A DNA stretch of 64,000 nucleotides from Schistosoma haematobium (taxonomy: Eukaryota; Platyhelminthes; Trematoda; Strigeidida; Schistosomatidae). Below the pieces are notes generated by a model, which was given only the letters and a program-made list of their open reading frames with translations, did no database searches and was not told the DNA's origin. This document shows positions 1 to 12,012 of the stretch, one piece after another. Numbering within the stretch: the first letter of the stretch is position 1; the number at the start of each line of letters is the position of its first letter. The translations under genes were made by a program, and so were the position numbers. Where the stretch lies: contig NC_067195.1 in NCBI RefSeq assembly GCF_000699445.3, positions 10,902,287-10,966,286 on the forward strand. Reading direction: 5' to 3'.

Positions 1-289
1 ACCTATTAATAAACTTGAGTGGATAACCATTTGCTATTAAAGTGTCAGTCAGTAATTTTTCATCTTTTTCCACCATATCAGAGGTACATATTCTTCGATT
101 CCTCTTAAAGAGGCACTTAACTAGACCTCTCTTGTATTGCAATGGACAGAAACTATGGAAATTTAAGTATTGTCCCGTCCAAGTTGGTTTCCTATACACG
201 GACCGTCTAATAGTGCCATCATCCCTTCGACTTAAAAGTATGTCTAGAAAGGCTAATTGGCCATTACTTTCTGGTTCATGTGTCATCAC
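1..289 (-). mobile_element. Penelope-like element, RT segment, inverted and cut by the window edge
   Basis: Read on the minus strand from 289 to 1, this encodes the C-terminal part of a PLE reverse transcriptase, with the patterns [23 protein letters not shown] and CPLQYKRG. These are the family's usual motifs after the catalytic YxDD. The 5' end of this piece abuts the plus-strand piece that starts at 290, and its first 92 bases on the plus strand are the reverse complement of 290-381. The piece probably continues left of the window. I infer a 5'-inverted insertion of one element; two separate head-to-head copies are the alternative. Confidence 0.75.
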
Positions 290-381
290 AATATGTACCT
301 CTGATATGGTGGAAAAAGATGAAAAATTACTGACTGACACTTTAATAGCAAATGGTTATCCACTCAAGTTTATTAATAGGT
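1..381. repeat. 92-bp inverted repeat inside the PLE
   Basis: Bases 1-92 are the exact reverse complement of 290-381 (position i pairs with 382-i; pairing stops at 93/289). The 197 bases between them are the unique part of the inverted RT segment. Confidence 0.9.
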
Positions 382-947
382 GCAAAAGTCAGTTAATGCC
401 AAGACCTCTAATTTATTCAGTGCCAAAGAAAAAGGTTTATATCAATCTACCATATAGCGGCGAATCAAACAGTATAGTTTTAAGGCAGAGATTGAAAGCA
501 GCCATTGAGAATACGTATTATGCTGCTCAGTTGGTAATGATTGAAAAGTCTAAGGCCATGATTCCTAATAGACCCAAACAATGCACTAATGACTACGTCA
601 CATCCCATTGTATTTACCAATTTACATGTTTGTGTGGACACACATACATAGGGAGGAGTAATCGAACAATGCAATCAAGGGTCAATGAACATGTGCCCAG
701 ATGGCTTCAAAATCAGTGTGTGTCAAATGATCCGATCAATGTAGGAGGTAGAAAACCAAGTTCATCGATAGCAAAACACATAATTGAGACGGGGCACAAA
801 ATTAACATTAATACAGCATTTAGAACGTTGTATAGAAATTGTCAAGGTCGAATTCTTAAGTTTATTGAAGCCTTAGCTATTCGTAAATTTAAACCCCCCT
901 TATGTGTACAAAAACAATTTGTCGTAACCTTGAATTTACCTTGGTAA
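290..947 (+). mobile_element. Penelope-like element, RT tail plus GIY-YIG endonuclease
   Basis: This open frame encodes the end of the PLE reverse transcriptase followed by its GIY-YIG nuclease domain, and it closes at TAA 945-947. Visible landmarks are a Cys-rich linker (YQFTCLCGHTYIGRS) containing the TYIG motif, an Arg/His-containing helix (RVNEHVPRW), SIAKHIIETGHKI, and the conserved acidic block ILKFIEALAIRKFKPPLCV before the terminal LNLPW. In this family the nuclease nicks target DNA for primed reverse transcription. The frame also runs open upstream to 42, but that part is antisense to the inverted RT segment and is not protein of this element. The 5' part of the RT, including YxDD, is absent. 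Confidence 0.85.
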
Positions 948-1160
948 TCCTTAAGTCATTCTATGGCCTAGGATAACGCGACAATTTCTTATTCTTTCTC
1001 TCCCCTTATTTATTTTAATTGTACTTTTATTTGTTTGACCTTTATTAATTTTCATATAAAAATGCCTTGACAAATATGTGTGACCAGACTGTTCGAAATG
1101 TATAGCGCAAATACATCACATTTTTCAGATCAACTCCGTCTTCTCGTTGTTCTATCGAAG
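948..1160 (+). mobile_element. 3' noncoding tail of the PLE
   Basis: The stretch after the nuclease stop matches the tails at 15070-15235 and 34080-34235. Shared blocks are a T-rich run, a TATAAAAATGCC-like block, GTGTGACCAGACTGTTCGAAATGTAT and the CGTCTTCTC segment. The matching copies show that this is element sequence and not host flank. Confidence 0.65.
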
Positions 1161-1489
1161 TTTATTAGAAAGGAAAGTGCATATAGAGAGTAAAGTGTTA
1201 AGAAAACTAATAACTTTATCTTTTATTGCCCAATTTTTTTGGTTTTTTCCTCACCTGATGCCAACCACATGGTCCTAGTGTACAAGTTTGAGACAGCATG
1301 TTATAGGTTGTCATATTAAAACAACTAATCAGGCATGAAATTGGAAACATGAGTCTGAATAGCGAACGCAGGAGAACAACTTTGATGTCACAGATCGATC
1401 GACTCGTTCTCAATCATAAAGAGTCTAAAAGAAACAAAATGTTCTGCCCCACAACGTTTTAGTGGCCCCGAATCTAGATTATGAATGAT
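1161..1489. other. No recognisable feature
   Basis: I see only short frames with no recognisable family here and no coding signal on either strand. Confidence 0.5.
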
Positions 1490-1896
1490 TGTTAGTGAAA
1501 TATACACTCTGACAATCCTCGTATATGTTCATCGACTTAACTCGCGTTAGTAAATAACGGCATTAAATAAGTCGAATAAGAGAATGGATTTTGGGATAGG
1601 TATATTTCGTACACTCAGTGATCTGGACAGACAATCAGGGAGACAGGACGAAGAGAGGAGAGCAAAGCAAATTGGAGAAAGCAAGTGAACCAATTTGACT
1701 TAACAAAGCATGAATCGATACTTATAGTCACACAAAGATAAATCACAGACATGTGGTAAGATAAGGAATGCGCACATATACGCTGACATAAGAACAGTTA
1801 ATGTTAATAAGCGAAGTGACAAGGTCAAAATTTGAATCAAGAAGAGTGAATAAATTGGCCTGTCCAGAGGCTAGAATAAACTATATGGGCTTGACA
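1490..1896 (-). repeat. LTR-like dispersed repeat, copy 1 (possible solo LTR)
   Basis: On the minus strand this begins TGTCAAGCCCATATAG and ends ACTAACA. It is colinear with 21578-21959 (+) and partly with 55617-55930 (+): a TTATTCTAGC...GACAGGCCAATTTATTC block, CTTCTTGA, TTTTGACCTTGT, a TATAAGTAT promoter-like block, and a 3' part with ACGAAATATAC and TTATTYG. TG...CA-like ends and about 400 bp suit an LTR. I found no clear target-site duplication, primer-binding site or internal coding region, so the class is an inference. Confidence 0.5.
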
Positions 1897-3417
1897 CAGT
1901 ACCAGCCCCTACAAAGTCAACAGAGAACCCACGTTGACCGGCCGTCACAATAAGGAACCCACGTTATGGTATCTATGGATAATCAAGGCTGTTGAAAATG
2001 AGTAATCTTAAGAAACGTTGTTACTAGTCATACCATGAAGATATAACCACTCTTTACGTAGTATTTGGTTGGATTAGATTTAATTCATTGTCTTCCTCCT
2101 ACTTCACATGAGAAGTGACTCGCTTCGGCGTTTCCGTTGGTCATCACTTGTGATGGCTCCCTAGGATCTAACGTCATAGACACACGCAAGAGCCTACAAG
2201 CCACATTTTTTGAGGGATCCCTTGTAAAAATGAGGACTAAGAAAGGATACCTACATGAACTGCGGATGTTGTGACTTTCATAATTCATGGACTATATTGG
2301 TCTTGTTGTAGAACATTAGTTTCTCCAGTTAATTGCTGACTGGGGATCGAAGTCGATTTTTAATACGCCTCTTTTCATATATATCAAAACACCTTAAGGT
2401 GGTCGTGGTCGAATTTTATTCAGATCGTGGAACAGTAAAGTTGAAGTGCCAGCTTATGTGTTTTTAAACATGTAATAGGATGATGGAAAAATAATGCCTA
2501 CACAAAATAAGGAAGTGAGTAAATGCTTGGTACAAAATAAACAAGAGGTCCCCGGCCAACTCCTGACCACCTAGCTTAAGCTGTTACAGATTTACTTAAT
2601 TCATCTTCGCTATGAGGGACGCTTGTATTACAAAGTCAGGCGCTTCTGGAAAATGAAGAATGTAGTGTGCGTCTGAACCCCCCAGATTCAGCCGGCTGTC
2701 TAGCTCCTCTATCCTATGAGGACAGCCGACCTACCTAAAGCAAAGTTGTGACTCGTAGAAACATCTAAAGGCAAAATCAGTACTGTTCAAATATCGTAAG
2801 ACGATTCTTCGAAATCTCAGGAATATAACACTATTTCTCTTAGACGTCGATAAGGAAGCCGTTTGGATCGCCTTAAATGTGGAAAATATCGAGACATGAC
2901 CACTTTGAAGGAGAAGGTATCCCTGAAACACAGCTACCAAATTGCACCCCCAACTATAGACATTCCTTTAATGCTTATGATGCGAATGAACACGGATACG
3001 TGTCATAGAGGGAATGACCAAGGGTGTGTAAGATGTTAAACGTTACCACTTAGCCTATGGTATTCTAGAGCAGAAAGATCTAATGCTTAGTCGAATTACT
3101 TTTAGGGCTTGAACTTGAAGCCACGAAGTGACTTTGTGGCTAGATCTAAAATGTAATACCCTTAAAGCGATGAAAGGAGGGTCGAAGAAACTACTTGAGA
3201 TTGGTTTAAACATCCTACGACGGGACTATCTTATGGTGTGCTTCAACTTTAATGGTTGGAGATTGATTTAACAAGCATATTTGATCCAGTGAGCATATAA
3301 GTTCAGACCTCAGAAAAGCGAGATACTTAAATTTTCTTCAGGCAACAATGATTCTACTGCAGAATTATTTAATCATCAAGCCCGAACTTTGAAGAACATG
3401 CCTCCTCTATTATTTCT
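1897..3417. other. Non-coding sequence without a recognisable family
   Basis: This holds only short frames that match no family I recognise. A short duplicated phrase (AACCCACGTT) occurs twice near 1927-1966. Confidence 0.45.
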
Positions 3418-3906
3418 AAATCTCGACGGCTAATTGGTTTTATACTGAGAAACTTTTTCACAACAGAGGCTAGGCTTACTCTCTACAAAATATGTGTACG
3501 GCCCTCCCTTGAATACTGCACTTTTGTCTTCTCTAATATAAATATCACAGACAAGATAAGAGTAGATGTTCAAAGACGTTCCACAAGCCAACTGCTAGGA
3601 TGTAACTCGAATCTCGATTACATAGATAGATGTAAGCACCTCTCTTTAGAACCTTCATGGCACCGTAGGCTAAAGAACAATTTAATATTTCTATAAAAAG
3701 CGATATATGGGCTCTCCTTTCTAACCTCCTGTCCGACTATGACCCACGACCCAGCCTATAGACTTGGAAACAACGCATATACACTACTTACCGTAAAACA
3801 CCAAAAACAAATGCGTTGTAAGTTTTTTACAGTACGGTATAGTTTATTGTGGAATAGGCTGCCAATGCCTATCCGTAACTGTGATACGTTTACCAGATTC
3901 AAAAGC
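3418..3906 (+). pseudogene. LINE reverse transcriptase C-terminal relic (CR1/Jockey type)
   Basis: One frame reads as the thumb and C-terminal region of a non-LTR reverse transcriptase: LYKICVRPSLEYCTFVFSN, then VQRRSTSQLLG, a partly degraded middle with one stop, and a terminal SLLWNRLPMPIRNC block. The arrangement (LEY.T.VF, IQRRATK, WN.LP) matches the same region of the CR1 elements at 5345-15069, but the sequence is only distantly similar. No catalytic ADD motif is present, so it is a 5'-truncated dead copy. Sequence to about 4000 may be its 3' UTR. Confidence 0.65.
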
Positions 3907-5344
3907 TAATAACCCTATTTCTAGACTCTAAAGAGCTTCAACATTTCCTTGAACTCCCGCTCATCAATGGGGCACTTTATTACGGACCGCCCAGTATCTA
4001 GAAAGAACAAGAGTATAACGAACCCGACTGTTATTAATATGAATATAACCAAATCACAGAATATATGGCTTATCCTTTTCTTATTATTCATTGTTTATTA
4101 ATCATGGCCTTATGCTCCTAACTCTCACTTTCAGTTCCCAAATCTCTCTACAGGTTAAATGTACATTATTCTTCCTAAAAGTTATGCCTTTTTTTCTATT
4201 GCAAGTAGACATAAATCACTAATCTTATGGATGCTGATCTACTAAGGCCAATCATACAAAGCTCAAAATTTGGCCACAAAGTCATGTGAGTTTCTTTATG
4301 TTTTATTTTTCTTACCCTGAAATCTTTTTTTTCTCTACAATTTTATGCCCTCTCATATCTTTTGATTTGCTATTAGTCCTTACTTCTTTAAACCATTAGT
4401 TATCTTCATAGCAGTGTGATATACTATGTGGACATCTAATCCATAAAACAAACTTTCTAACTATCTGATTTGCTTGTAACATGGACCTAGTAGAGACAGT
4501 GCATTCCAACCATGGGCTTTGATTAAAGCAGTATTCATACGTACCACAAACGTAAGAGAGCCTGACATCACAAAAGGAGGGAGGGTGGCGTTACTGACCA
4601 GCAAACATGATGGTGGGGAGATAACTTCAATCCACCCATGTCTGTAGGGCAGAACAATTTGTTTCATTACGGCTCCTTATGGTTTAGTGGGATGTCACGA
4701 ACTTAGGGGTTTAATGCTGATTTATCATGCAAAATACCTCATTAAATCGTATTACGAACGTTGAATTGGTTTCACTTCCTACCCAGTAATCCTATTACAA
4801 GCAAACTAGACAATTTGCTAATATACGAAGCCTACTCAGGACCCTATGATACCTGAAAAAATAATAATACGGAAAAAATGAAAATGGCTCGAATAGCTTC
4901 GACAAAAAAAGGAAGATAGCGAATTGTATATCACAATACTGCTTCTAGCACTATATTTTATTTTATAAATACACATAATCCCATAATCTCAGCTCCTTTC
5001 TGAATCGCCTCCATTTGTCAGTTGTATGTCCACTCATACCTTGTTATCTCTAACCTATTAAAATGCTTTTTCTTAACAAATACCTTAATAAAAGAAAATA
5101 ACACTGAGTAATCATACCTTAAACATTCCTTCATGAATATTGGATACTCTGCCTCTCGTCCTTTCTTTTACTTGCTCCCTCTTTCAGCCCCCATGTGCTA
5201 TGGAACGCGTGATTTCATCGTGCACAATTTTCAAAGTCTTAGATATTCCAAAGGGACATAAGGTTGCGACTTTTAGAAGCTCCCACCATCAATGGACCTA
5301 TCCTTGACCATCAGTTGCACATTCGCAACGCAACTTTCATGAAG
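3907..5344. other. Non-coding flank of the CR1 palindrome
   Basis: AT-rich sequence with no frame I recognise on either strand. The first 100 bases may be the 3' UTR of the LINE relic. Confidence 0.45.
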
Positions 5345-5497
5345 CGCGCCAACTGTTCAAATGGTTCAAATGGTTGTGGACGGAACAGAAGAAGCTTTCG
5401 CTTAACAGGCTTCCGTGTCTAGTATCAGGGGATCACCAAATCCTCCAGGCAGGAACCTAGGTATGTTAACAATAAAAGAGGAAAAGAAATTAGTAAA

Positions 5498-8243
5498 TCA
5501 TAGTGTGATACTATCCTTAGTCCTTAAGAATAGATCAAGTTGCCTCTTGAAGGACTCCTGGAGAGTCGCTTGGACTAGCTCGGCCGGCAGCGCATTCCAG
5601 CATTTGACAACTCTTAAGGAGTAGAAGTTGTGTCTACAGTTTTGGGTGTTACCTCTTACGTTAGTGTTGAAACTAAGCTTAATTAGGTGTTTGAGAGTAT
5701 GTCCAGAAGTGTTAAGGATACTATAAGCCATCAGGTCACCTCTAAGACGTCTATACTCTAATGAGTAAAGGTTAAGTGAATGGAGGCGCTCTTCGTAAGG
5801 TTTAAATTTGAGTCCTCGAACTGATTTCGTGGCTCGCCGTTGGATACGCTCCAGGGTGTCCTTATCCTTTTGGAATGAGGGGAAATACTATGGCTCCGTA
5901 CTCTAAATGGGGACGGATAAAACTATTGAAGATTACATGGAAAATTCTTCCATCAAACTGGCCAAAAATGCTCTTCAATGTTACCAGTGCAAGGTTTGCT
6001 CGGAAGGTATCTTTGTCACAGTTAGCGTAAGACTTTAAATCGTAGGGCATCAGAACTCCTAAATCTTTTTCTACTTGGGATACTACTAGAGAGGAGTTAC
6101 CTAAGTTATAACTGTAGTCTGCGACATGTCGCAGATGGACTACTTTACACTTTGAAGTGTTGAAGGTAAGTCCGTTATCGTCTGCCCAACTTTGAAGTCG
6201 CGTCAGATCCTCCTGAAGTGCCTGTGTATCGTCTTGGTTGCGTATCTCTCTCCAAAGTTTCACGTCGTCGGCAAAAAGTAATAAGTCTGACGTTACCTGT
6301 TGAGGAAGATCATTTATGTAGATCAAGAAGAGAGGAGGTCCTAGTACTGAGCCCTGGGGGACCCCACTAGGACATTCCATAGCCTGAGATAAAGTGAAAT
6401 CAACCCTAACCTTAAAGTGTCGATTTTTTAGGTATGAAGTAAGCCAATCGATTAGAGGTGGTTTGATACCTAGTCGTTTGAGCTTGTTGATAAGACACAA
6501 GTGGTTAACCTTATCAAAAGCTTTTGAGAAATCAAGGTAAATGACGTCAAGCTTTCCCTTGCAATCGAGGATGCTTGTCCATTTGTCCACCGCAGTCAGC
6601 AGGTTGGTTATATAGGAGTAACCCTTCCTGAAACCATGCTGTTGGGGTGAGAAGAAATTTAAGGACAGTAGATAGTCATTTAAACCGTCGCATATCAGGG
6701 ACTCCATGAGTTTTGAAGGTAATGACAGAAGAGCCACCGGCCGATAACTTGAAGGTTCATTGCGTCGACCTCCTTTGAAAATTGGTGTGATGTGAGCCAA
6801 CTTCCAGTTTTCCGGTAATTTGCCTCGGCTAAGCGAGTGTGAGAACATCACGCTAAGCGGCGTTGCCAGGATTGAGTCTGCTTCCCTCAGTATGGCGGAA
6901 TGGATCATGTCCGGGCCAGGAGAAGTGTCTAATCTTAAGTGCTGCAGTTTCCGGAACACCAAGTCAGCGCTTAGGTTCACTTCGGAAAGTCCTGTGGAAT
7001 TGCAAATGAAATTGTCAGCAGTAAAGTTAATGTCAGTCGGTTGAAATGTTTGAGAGTAATGTTCAGCCAGAAAGTTAGCGGCGTCGACATCGTTGTTGGT
7101 CGGGCCGTTAAGACCTACCAGTTGAGAAACTCCAGTTTTGGCTTGACGAAGAGAAGCTGCATAACGGAGTAAGCTTTTAGGATTAGAGGCAAATTTGTCC
7201 ATAAGCTTTGTTTGGTACTGAAGCCTGTCTTCTCTTATAGCCTTCGTGCATGTGTTCCTGATATGTTTGTATTGCCTATACGCTCCATCGTTATTAGTTC
7301 GTTTGTATTCCGCCCAACAGTGCCGTTTGCGGCTTAGGAGGCGAAGGGTACGGTTCTTGATTACTGTAGGTGGCTTGAAGCTTTTGGGAACCGTTTGAGG
7401 AACTGAATGGTCTGTAGCACATAAGAGTGTGTGCAGTAAGAAGTCCCAATGACCATCCACATCGATTTGAGGGTGAACATCCCAAACCACCTGTTGTAGA
7501 TAGTCATGTAGAGCTGGCACATTCAGCCATTTAAAATTCCAACGCAAATTATTATTGGGATACCTTAGCTTAGTTTTGATGACAAAACTGAAGGCTATGA
7601 CGGCATGATCGCTTTTTCCCAGGGAGCCAGGATTGGGAGGTTGTCGACTAGGAATTCTTCGTTTGTGAATACACAGTCTAAGCGCAATGGTGTCTGGCTG
7701 TTTCTCCAACGAGTTGCCGACCTCACATCCTCGTACAATCCCAAGCCATCGATGAGGTTGAAGAACCGAGCTTCAGTTGAGTTGTCGCCTCCAGTATACG
7801 TGTGTTCGCGAAGTTGACTCTAGGGAGATTAAAGTCCCTAGAATCAGGATGTGTGTGAAACCGAGACGAGTAGAGCGGGATAGTCCTTCCAGCATACGAC
7901 TATCGTACTCGATGTCGGCAGTTGGCTTTCTGTAAATGACTCCGACTAGACACCTCGAAGTACTAGACAATCTTACAGAGCACCATATAGATTCCTCAAG
8001 ATTGTTAAACTCAAGGTTACAAACTTGATGCACCTCCAGGCAAGAACGTATGTAATCAGCTACTCCATCCCCAAATCCTGATTTTCTGTCATTGTGGAAC
8101 AAAGACATCCCGGGTAATGCTAACTCATGGTCCGAGAACTGAGAAGATATCCAGGTTTCAGATATTCCTATCAGATGGGCCTTATTAGCATTGCTAAGTC
8201 CACGTAGTTTATCCAATTTGTTTGGTAGACTCCTGGCGTTCAT
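5498..8243 (-). pseudogene. CR1 ORF2, endonuclease plus reverse transcriptase, frameshifted
   Basis: The endonuclease part starts MNARSLPNKLDKLRGLS with GISETW (8243-7800). The RT part spans about 7709-5862 and shows all key motifs: SYRPVALLS, LDFSKAFDKVNH (motif A), GVPQGSVLGPPLF (motif B) and LLFADDVKLW with the catalytic Asp pair (motif C). The C-terminal region with [13 protein letters not shown] and [10 protein letters not shown] follows in another frame. Frame breaks lie near 7836 (CCC run, copy A only), about 7800, about 7620 and about 5880; the last three are shared with copy B. In the family ORF2 nicks the target and copies the RNA. As written it cannot make one protein. Confidence 0.85.
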
Positions 8244-8411
8244 ATATAAGCAGTTTATGCTTTCAATTTGGAACGCGTGAGCTTCTTTCTGTTTGTCTGT
8301 ATCAGCCTTACGTGAATGGACAGGTAGCCTACCTATAAGAGGTTTGCCGAGTTGGTAGGCCCCGTCCTTACACGTCTTTTTTATCGTCTAGACAGTCCAC
8401 AAGTGGAATGA

Positions 8412-9769
8412 TCAGCTCCAACTTGCCTTGTGTTTGGTCCCAGCTTCGTATGGCCTATCCGGGTGCATGTGGATTCCAGGTGGCATTCGACGTCTGTTGG
8501 CACGAAATGCTTCCAGAGTTGCAGCCGCCATATGGGAAGATGGGAAGGTTATCTTCATTAGATGGGGTCTAGAATCACCATCCTTCTTGGCTAGTCTCGT
8601 CACATGCTGAGTCAGTATGTTTTTGAGCCTCAAGGACTGTTTGATGAATTTCCATTCCCTGATGTCAGAATTTGATTGAGTAGGGTCCGTATTTTCCGGT
8701 ATACCCTGCACGATTATATTCCTCCCGCGGAAGAACTGATCGCGAGTTTCTTTGGGGATGTTCCGGATGAGCTTGCACTCAGAATACGGTATGTCAGGCA
8801 GTATTCTTACATTTCCATCTGATTTCAGTAAGTGGCTAGCTAGTAAGACATCCTCTACGTCGGTAGCATTCTTACGTGTTACACGAAGTAGCTTCGGATG
8901 ATTTTGATGCTTAGATTCCTTTCCCCGAGTGAGCCGTGTGACTGTCAAAGGCTCTATTCTAGGAAGTTCAAGCTTCTTGTTCAATTCACCCCAGAGCATC
9001 CTGTCGTTTTTGTCCTGCAGACTGAGAGGAAGATCAGGATTGTCAACGAGGTTCATGATAATGAGAGAATCGTCACGAACTGTTGTTAATTTACCAGGTT
9101 TCACGATGGGTTCAGGTTTAGTAACTTGTTGTTTGGAGGTCAGTGTGCGTTTATGAATCATGGGCTCTTTATTGACCGGACGAACAGTCTTGGGGGTAGA
9201 CTGTGCGACTAAATCACCAGTTATTTTCCGTGCAGCAACACTTGGGTTGCTCGGCTTAGGCGGTGATGCCTGGTTCTTTTGGGCTCTCTTAACGTGGGTC
9301 GAATCACCTGCAGGGTTTTGGCAACCACTGTTGTGTTCGGGGACCCTGAGCTGGGAGACCCGAGTTTGCCTAGGGAGTTCAGTACCGTCGACGTAATGAT
9401 GGTACTGAGCCTCGACACGTCGTCGTTAGTGTTGATGGATGCTCCATCGATGGAATACCTGTCGACATCCCTGTTTTTGAGTCCGTTGCACGCTCTTGTT
9501 TGTATATCAGTTTTTTTACTATCGTTTTCCAAATTAACTGACAACTTGTTCCGAAGACCTGTCAGTAGGACAATGATGTTACTCAGCAAGACTACGGAGT
9601 CTGTGTTGCACGTGACACACACCCACTTTTGGTCTGACTTGATGAGTCTGTTGTAAGCAGTTGCTGTCAGATCTGTGCATGCTTCGTGGAACCAACCTTT
9701 GCAGTTGTCGCACTGCATGCCAGTTGTGACAGCAAAACGGCATCCCGGACGTTTGCATGAGTTTTTCAT
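8412..9769 (-). pseudogene. CR1 ORF1, PHD-finger RNA-binding protein, one frameshift
   Basis: Starting at the ATG at 9769, the first 55 residues form a C4HC3 PHD-like finger: CKRPGC, CDNC, HEAC and CVTC. In CR1 elements ORF1 binds element RNA and forms the RNP. The frame is lost in an A-run at 9315-9318 (plus-strand TTTT), where copy B has five A residues. After restoring frame by eye the reading continues through the segment ending KASWS at 8412, for about 452 codons. Because it is a homopolymer change, a consensus error is as likely as a true mutation. The downstream part carries the GIHMHPDRPYEAG block found in both copies. Confidence 0.75.
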
Positions 9770-10110
9770 GACGGTGTTGAAGCAAATTATGTTATAGATG
9801 CTTGCAAGAGCCTAAGACCTTTTAAAAAAAACACTAAAAAGCACACTGAAAACGGACAAAAATGGACAAAACGAGTGATATAAACTGAAACTAGTCTATA
9901 CGTGAAAAACAAAAAAAACCGAATAGTAAGCTGAGGCAAAACCACAGGTAACTATTAAATATAGTGAAACTCAAAAAAAAGTAATCTACCGAACTTATAG
10001 CTCAGGATAGATTCTTTAGAACTGAAATGGTACTTTTGTTGCGTAAGAACACAGCAAAAGTTTGATAAACGCAAATCACGTTAGGACTAAACTTCCCGTT
10101 CGAAAAGCGC

Positions 10111-10285
10111 GGATAACTGTGATACCGATTAAAAACATCTACATTCATATCCTATAAATTACCAACCCAGCTAAGTAATCTACTACAGTGGATATTGTGT
10201 CATTTTTAACAATTTGATATTGCCTGTAAATTGGCATGCCCCATGTAACAAACTGTTATTTGAGAGTAAATTACTATTATTATTA
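10111..10285. other. Spacer between CR1 copy A and the PLE fragment
   Basis: This is the only apparently non-element sequence inside the CR1 palindrome. It ends in a short ATT run. No gene is seen. Confidence 0.5.
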
Positions 10286-10574
10286 TTAAGAGCAGAGGAT
10301 AAACATCCATCATCCTCTATTGCTAGACATATAATTGAAACAGGTCATAAGATTGATCTAAACTCGGCTTTTGTGGTGTTTTATGAAAGCGCAAAAGGGC
10401 GTATACTAAGGTTTATTGAAGCCTTAGCCATACGAAAATTCAAACCCCCTTTGTGTGTTCAAAAACCGTCTGTTCTTACCTTAAACCTACCCTGGTAATA
10501 TTGACTTATTATCCAGGGTGATTGGGTTTTGAATTGTGTTCACATTATTATTATTACTCTTATCATTATCCTTA
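10286..10574 (+). mobile_element. PLE fragment, GIY-YIG C-terminus, left part of a split copy
   Basis: The frame up to TAA at 10496-10498 encodes the last part of a PLE nuclease (SSIARHIIETGHKIDLNSAF, FIEALAIRKFKPPLCVQK, LNLPW). The 3' tail then begins and breaks off after ATCCTTA at 10574. The next tail bases, TCTCCTCTTACCCCG, appear at 15070 on the far side of CR1 copy B. The intact copy at 34060-34090 reads straight through this point. Confidence 0.85.
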
Positions 10575-10920
10575 CGGCGCTTTTCGAACGGGAAGTTTAG
10601 TCCTAACGTGATTTGCATTTATCAAACTTTTGCTGTGTTCTTACTCAACAAAAGTACCATTTCTGACCAAAAGAATCTATCCTGAGCTAAACGTTCGGTA
10701 GATTACTTTTTTTGAGTTTCACCCGATTAAATAGTTAACTGTGGTTTTTCCTCAGCTTACTATTCGGTTGTTTTTTTTTCAGTTTTTCACGTAAAGACTA
10801 GTTCAGTTTATCTCATCCGTTTTATCGATTTTTGTCCGTTTCCAGTGTGTTTTTTAGTGTATTTTTTACGGTCTAAGGCTTTTGCTAGCATCTACAACAC
10901 AGTTTACGTCAATACAGTCA

Positions 10921-12012
10921 TGAAAAATTCATGCAAACGACCTGGATTCTGTTTTGCTGTTACATCTGGCATGCAGTGCGAAAACTGCAAAGGTTGGTTC
11001 CACGAAGTGTGCACAGATCTCACAGCAACTGCTTACAACAGACTCAGCAAGTCGGATCATAAGTGGGAATGTGTTACGTGCGGCACGGATGCTGCGGTCT
11101 TACTGAGTAATATCATTGTCCTACTGACAGGTCTGCAGAGCAAGTTGTCGGCAAACTTGGGAAAACACAGTCAAAAAGTGGGTAGACAAACAAGAGAGCG
11201 CATTGAAAACGAGAACAGGGATGTCGACAGGTCTACCAACGACGGAGCATGCAACAGCATTAATGATGACACGCTGAAACTCAGCACCATGATTACGACG
11301 ACGGTACTCGAATCCCTCAGCAAACTCGGGTCTCACAGCTCAAGGTCCTTGAGCGCGAAAGTGGTTCCCAAAAACTCTGTAGGTGATTGGACCCATGTCA
11401 AAAGAGCTAAAAAGGGCCAGGCATCACAGTCTAAGTTGAATTGAACAAGAAACTTGGACTTCCAAGAATAGAGCCTTTGACAGTCACACGGCTCACTCGG
11501 GGAAAGGAATCTAAGCATCAAAATCATCCGAAGCTACTTCGTGTAACACGTAAGAATGCTACCGACGTAGAGGATGTCTTACTAGCTAGCCACTTACTGA
11601 AATCAGATGGAAATGTAAGAATACTGCCTGACATACCGTATTCTGAGTGCAAGCTCATCCGGAACATCCCCAAAGAAACTCGCGATCAGTTCTTCCGCGG
11701 GAGGAATATAATCGTGCAGGGTATACCGGAAAATACGGACCCTACTCAATCAAATTCTGACATCAGGGAATGGAAATTCATCAAACAGTCCTTGAGGCTC
11801 AAAACATACTGACTCAGCATGTGACGAGACTAGCCAAGAAGGATGGTGATTCTAGACCCCATCTAATGAAGATAACCTTCCCATCTTCCCATATGGCGGC
11901 TGCAACTCTGGAAGCATTTCGTGCCAACAGACGTCGAATGCCACCTGGAATCCACATGCACCCGGATAGGCCATACGAAGCTGGGACCAAACACAAGGCA
12001 AGTTGGAGCTGA
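10921..12012 (+). pseudogene. CR1 ORF1 in copy B, diverged PHD finger and internal deletion
   Basis: It starts MKNSCKRPG at 10921. The PHD-like finger is present, but its second Cys is shifted by one residue (CKRPGFC against CKRPGC in copy A), through two neighbouring substitutions. About 260 bases present in copy A (around 9250-8988) are absent; the junction is at the phrase AAGTTGAATTGAACAAG near 11433-11449, which places a stop at about 11442. Downstream (11455-12012) the sequence is near-identical to copy A apart from one missing A at 11801-11804. Confidence 0.75.

Larger units (their letters stand above)
5345..10110 (-). mobile_element. CR1-like LINE, near full length, copy A
   Basis: A nearly complete non-LTR retrotransposon on the minus strand. 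It has a 5' leader (10110-9770), ORF1 with a PHD-type zinc finger (9769-8412), ORF2 with an AP-type endonuclease and reverse transcriptase (8243-5498), a short 3' UTR, and a 3' end of about two imperfect 9-base units (AACCATTTG) at 5352-5376. PHD-finger ORF1, APE endonuclease and a microsatellite-like 3' end are known traits of the CR1 clade; schistosome SR1-like elements belong here. The left flank starts near 5345. The 5' boundary (10110) is set by where similarity to copy B ends. Several frameshifts make it inactive as written. Confidence 0.85.

Noticed and set aside
42..290. N-terminal 83 codons of the open frame at 42-947 as part of the PLE protein
   Set aside because: This stretch is antisense to the inverted RT segment; the frame is open by chance across the inversion joint.
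1926..1966. Short repeat AACCCACGTT as a possible CRISPR-like or primer-binding signal next to the LTR-like repeat
   Set aside because: Only two copies, no regular spacing, and no tRNA 3' end match that I can support.
8428..9396. Plus-strand frames antisense to CR1 copy A, including one of 125 codons at 9279
   Set aside because: They overlap the clear PHD and ORF1 sequence on the other strand and recur as mirror frames in copy B; they are shadows.
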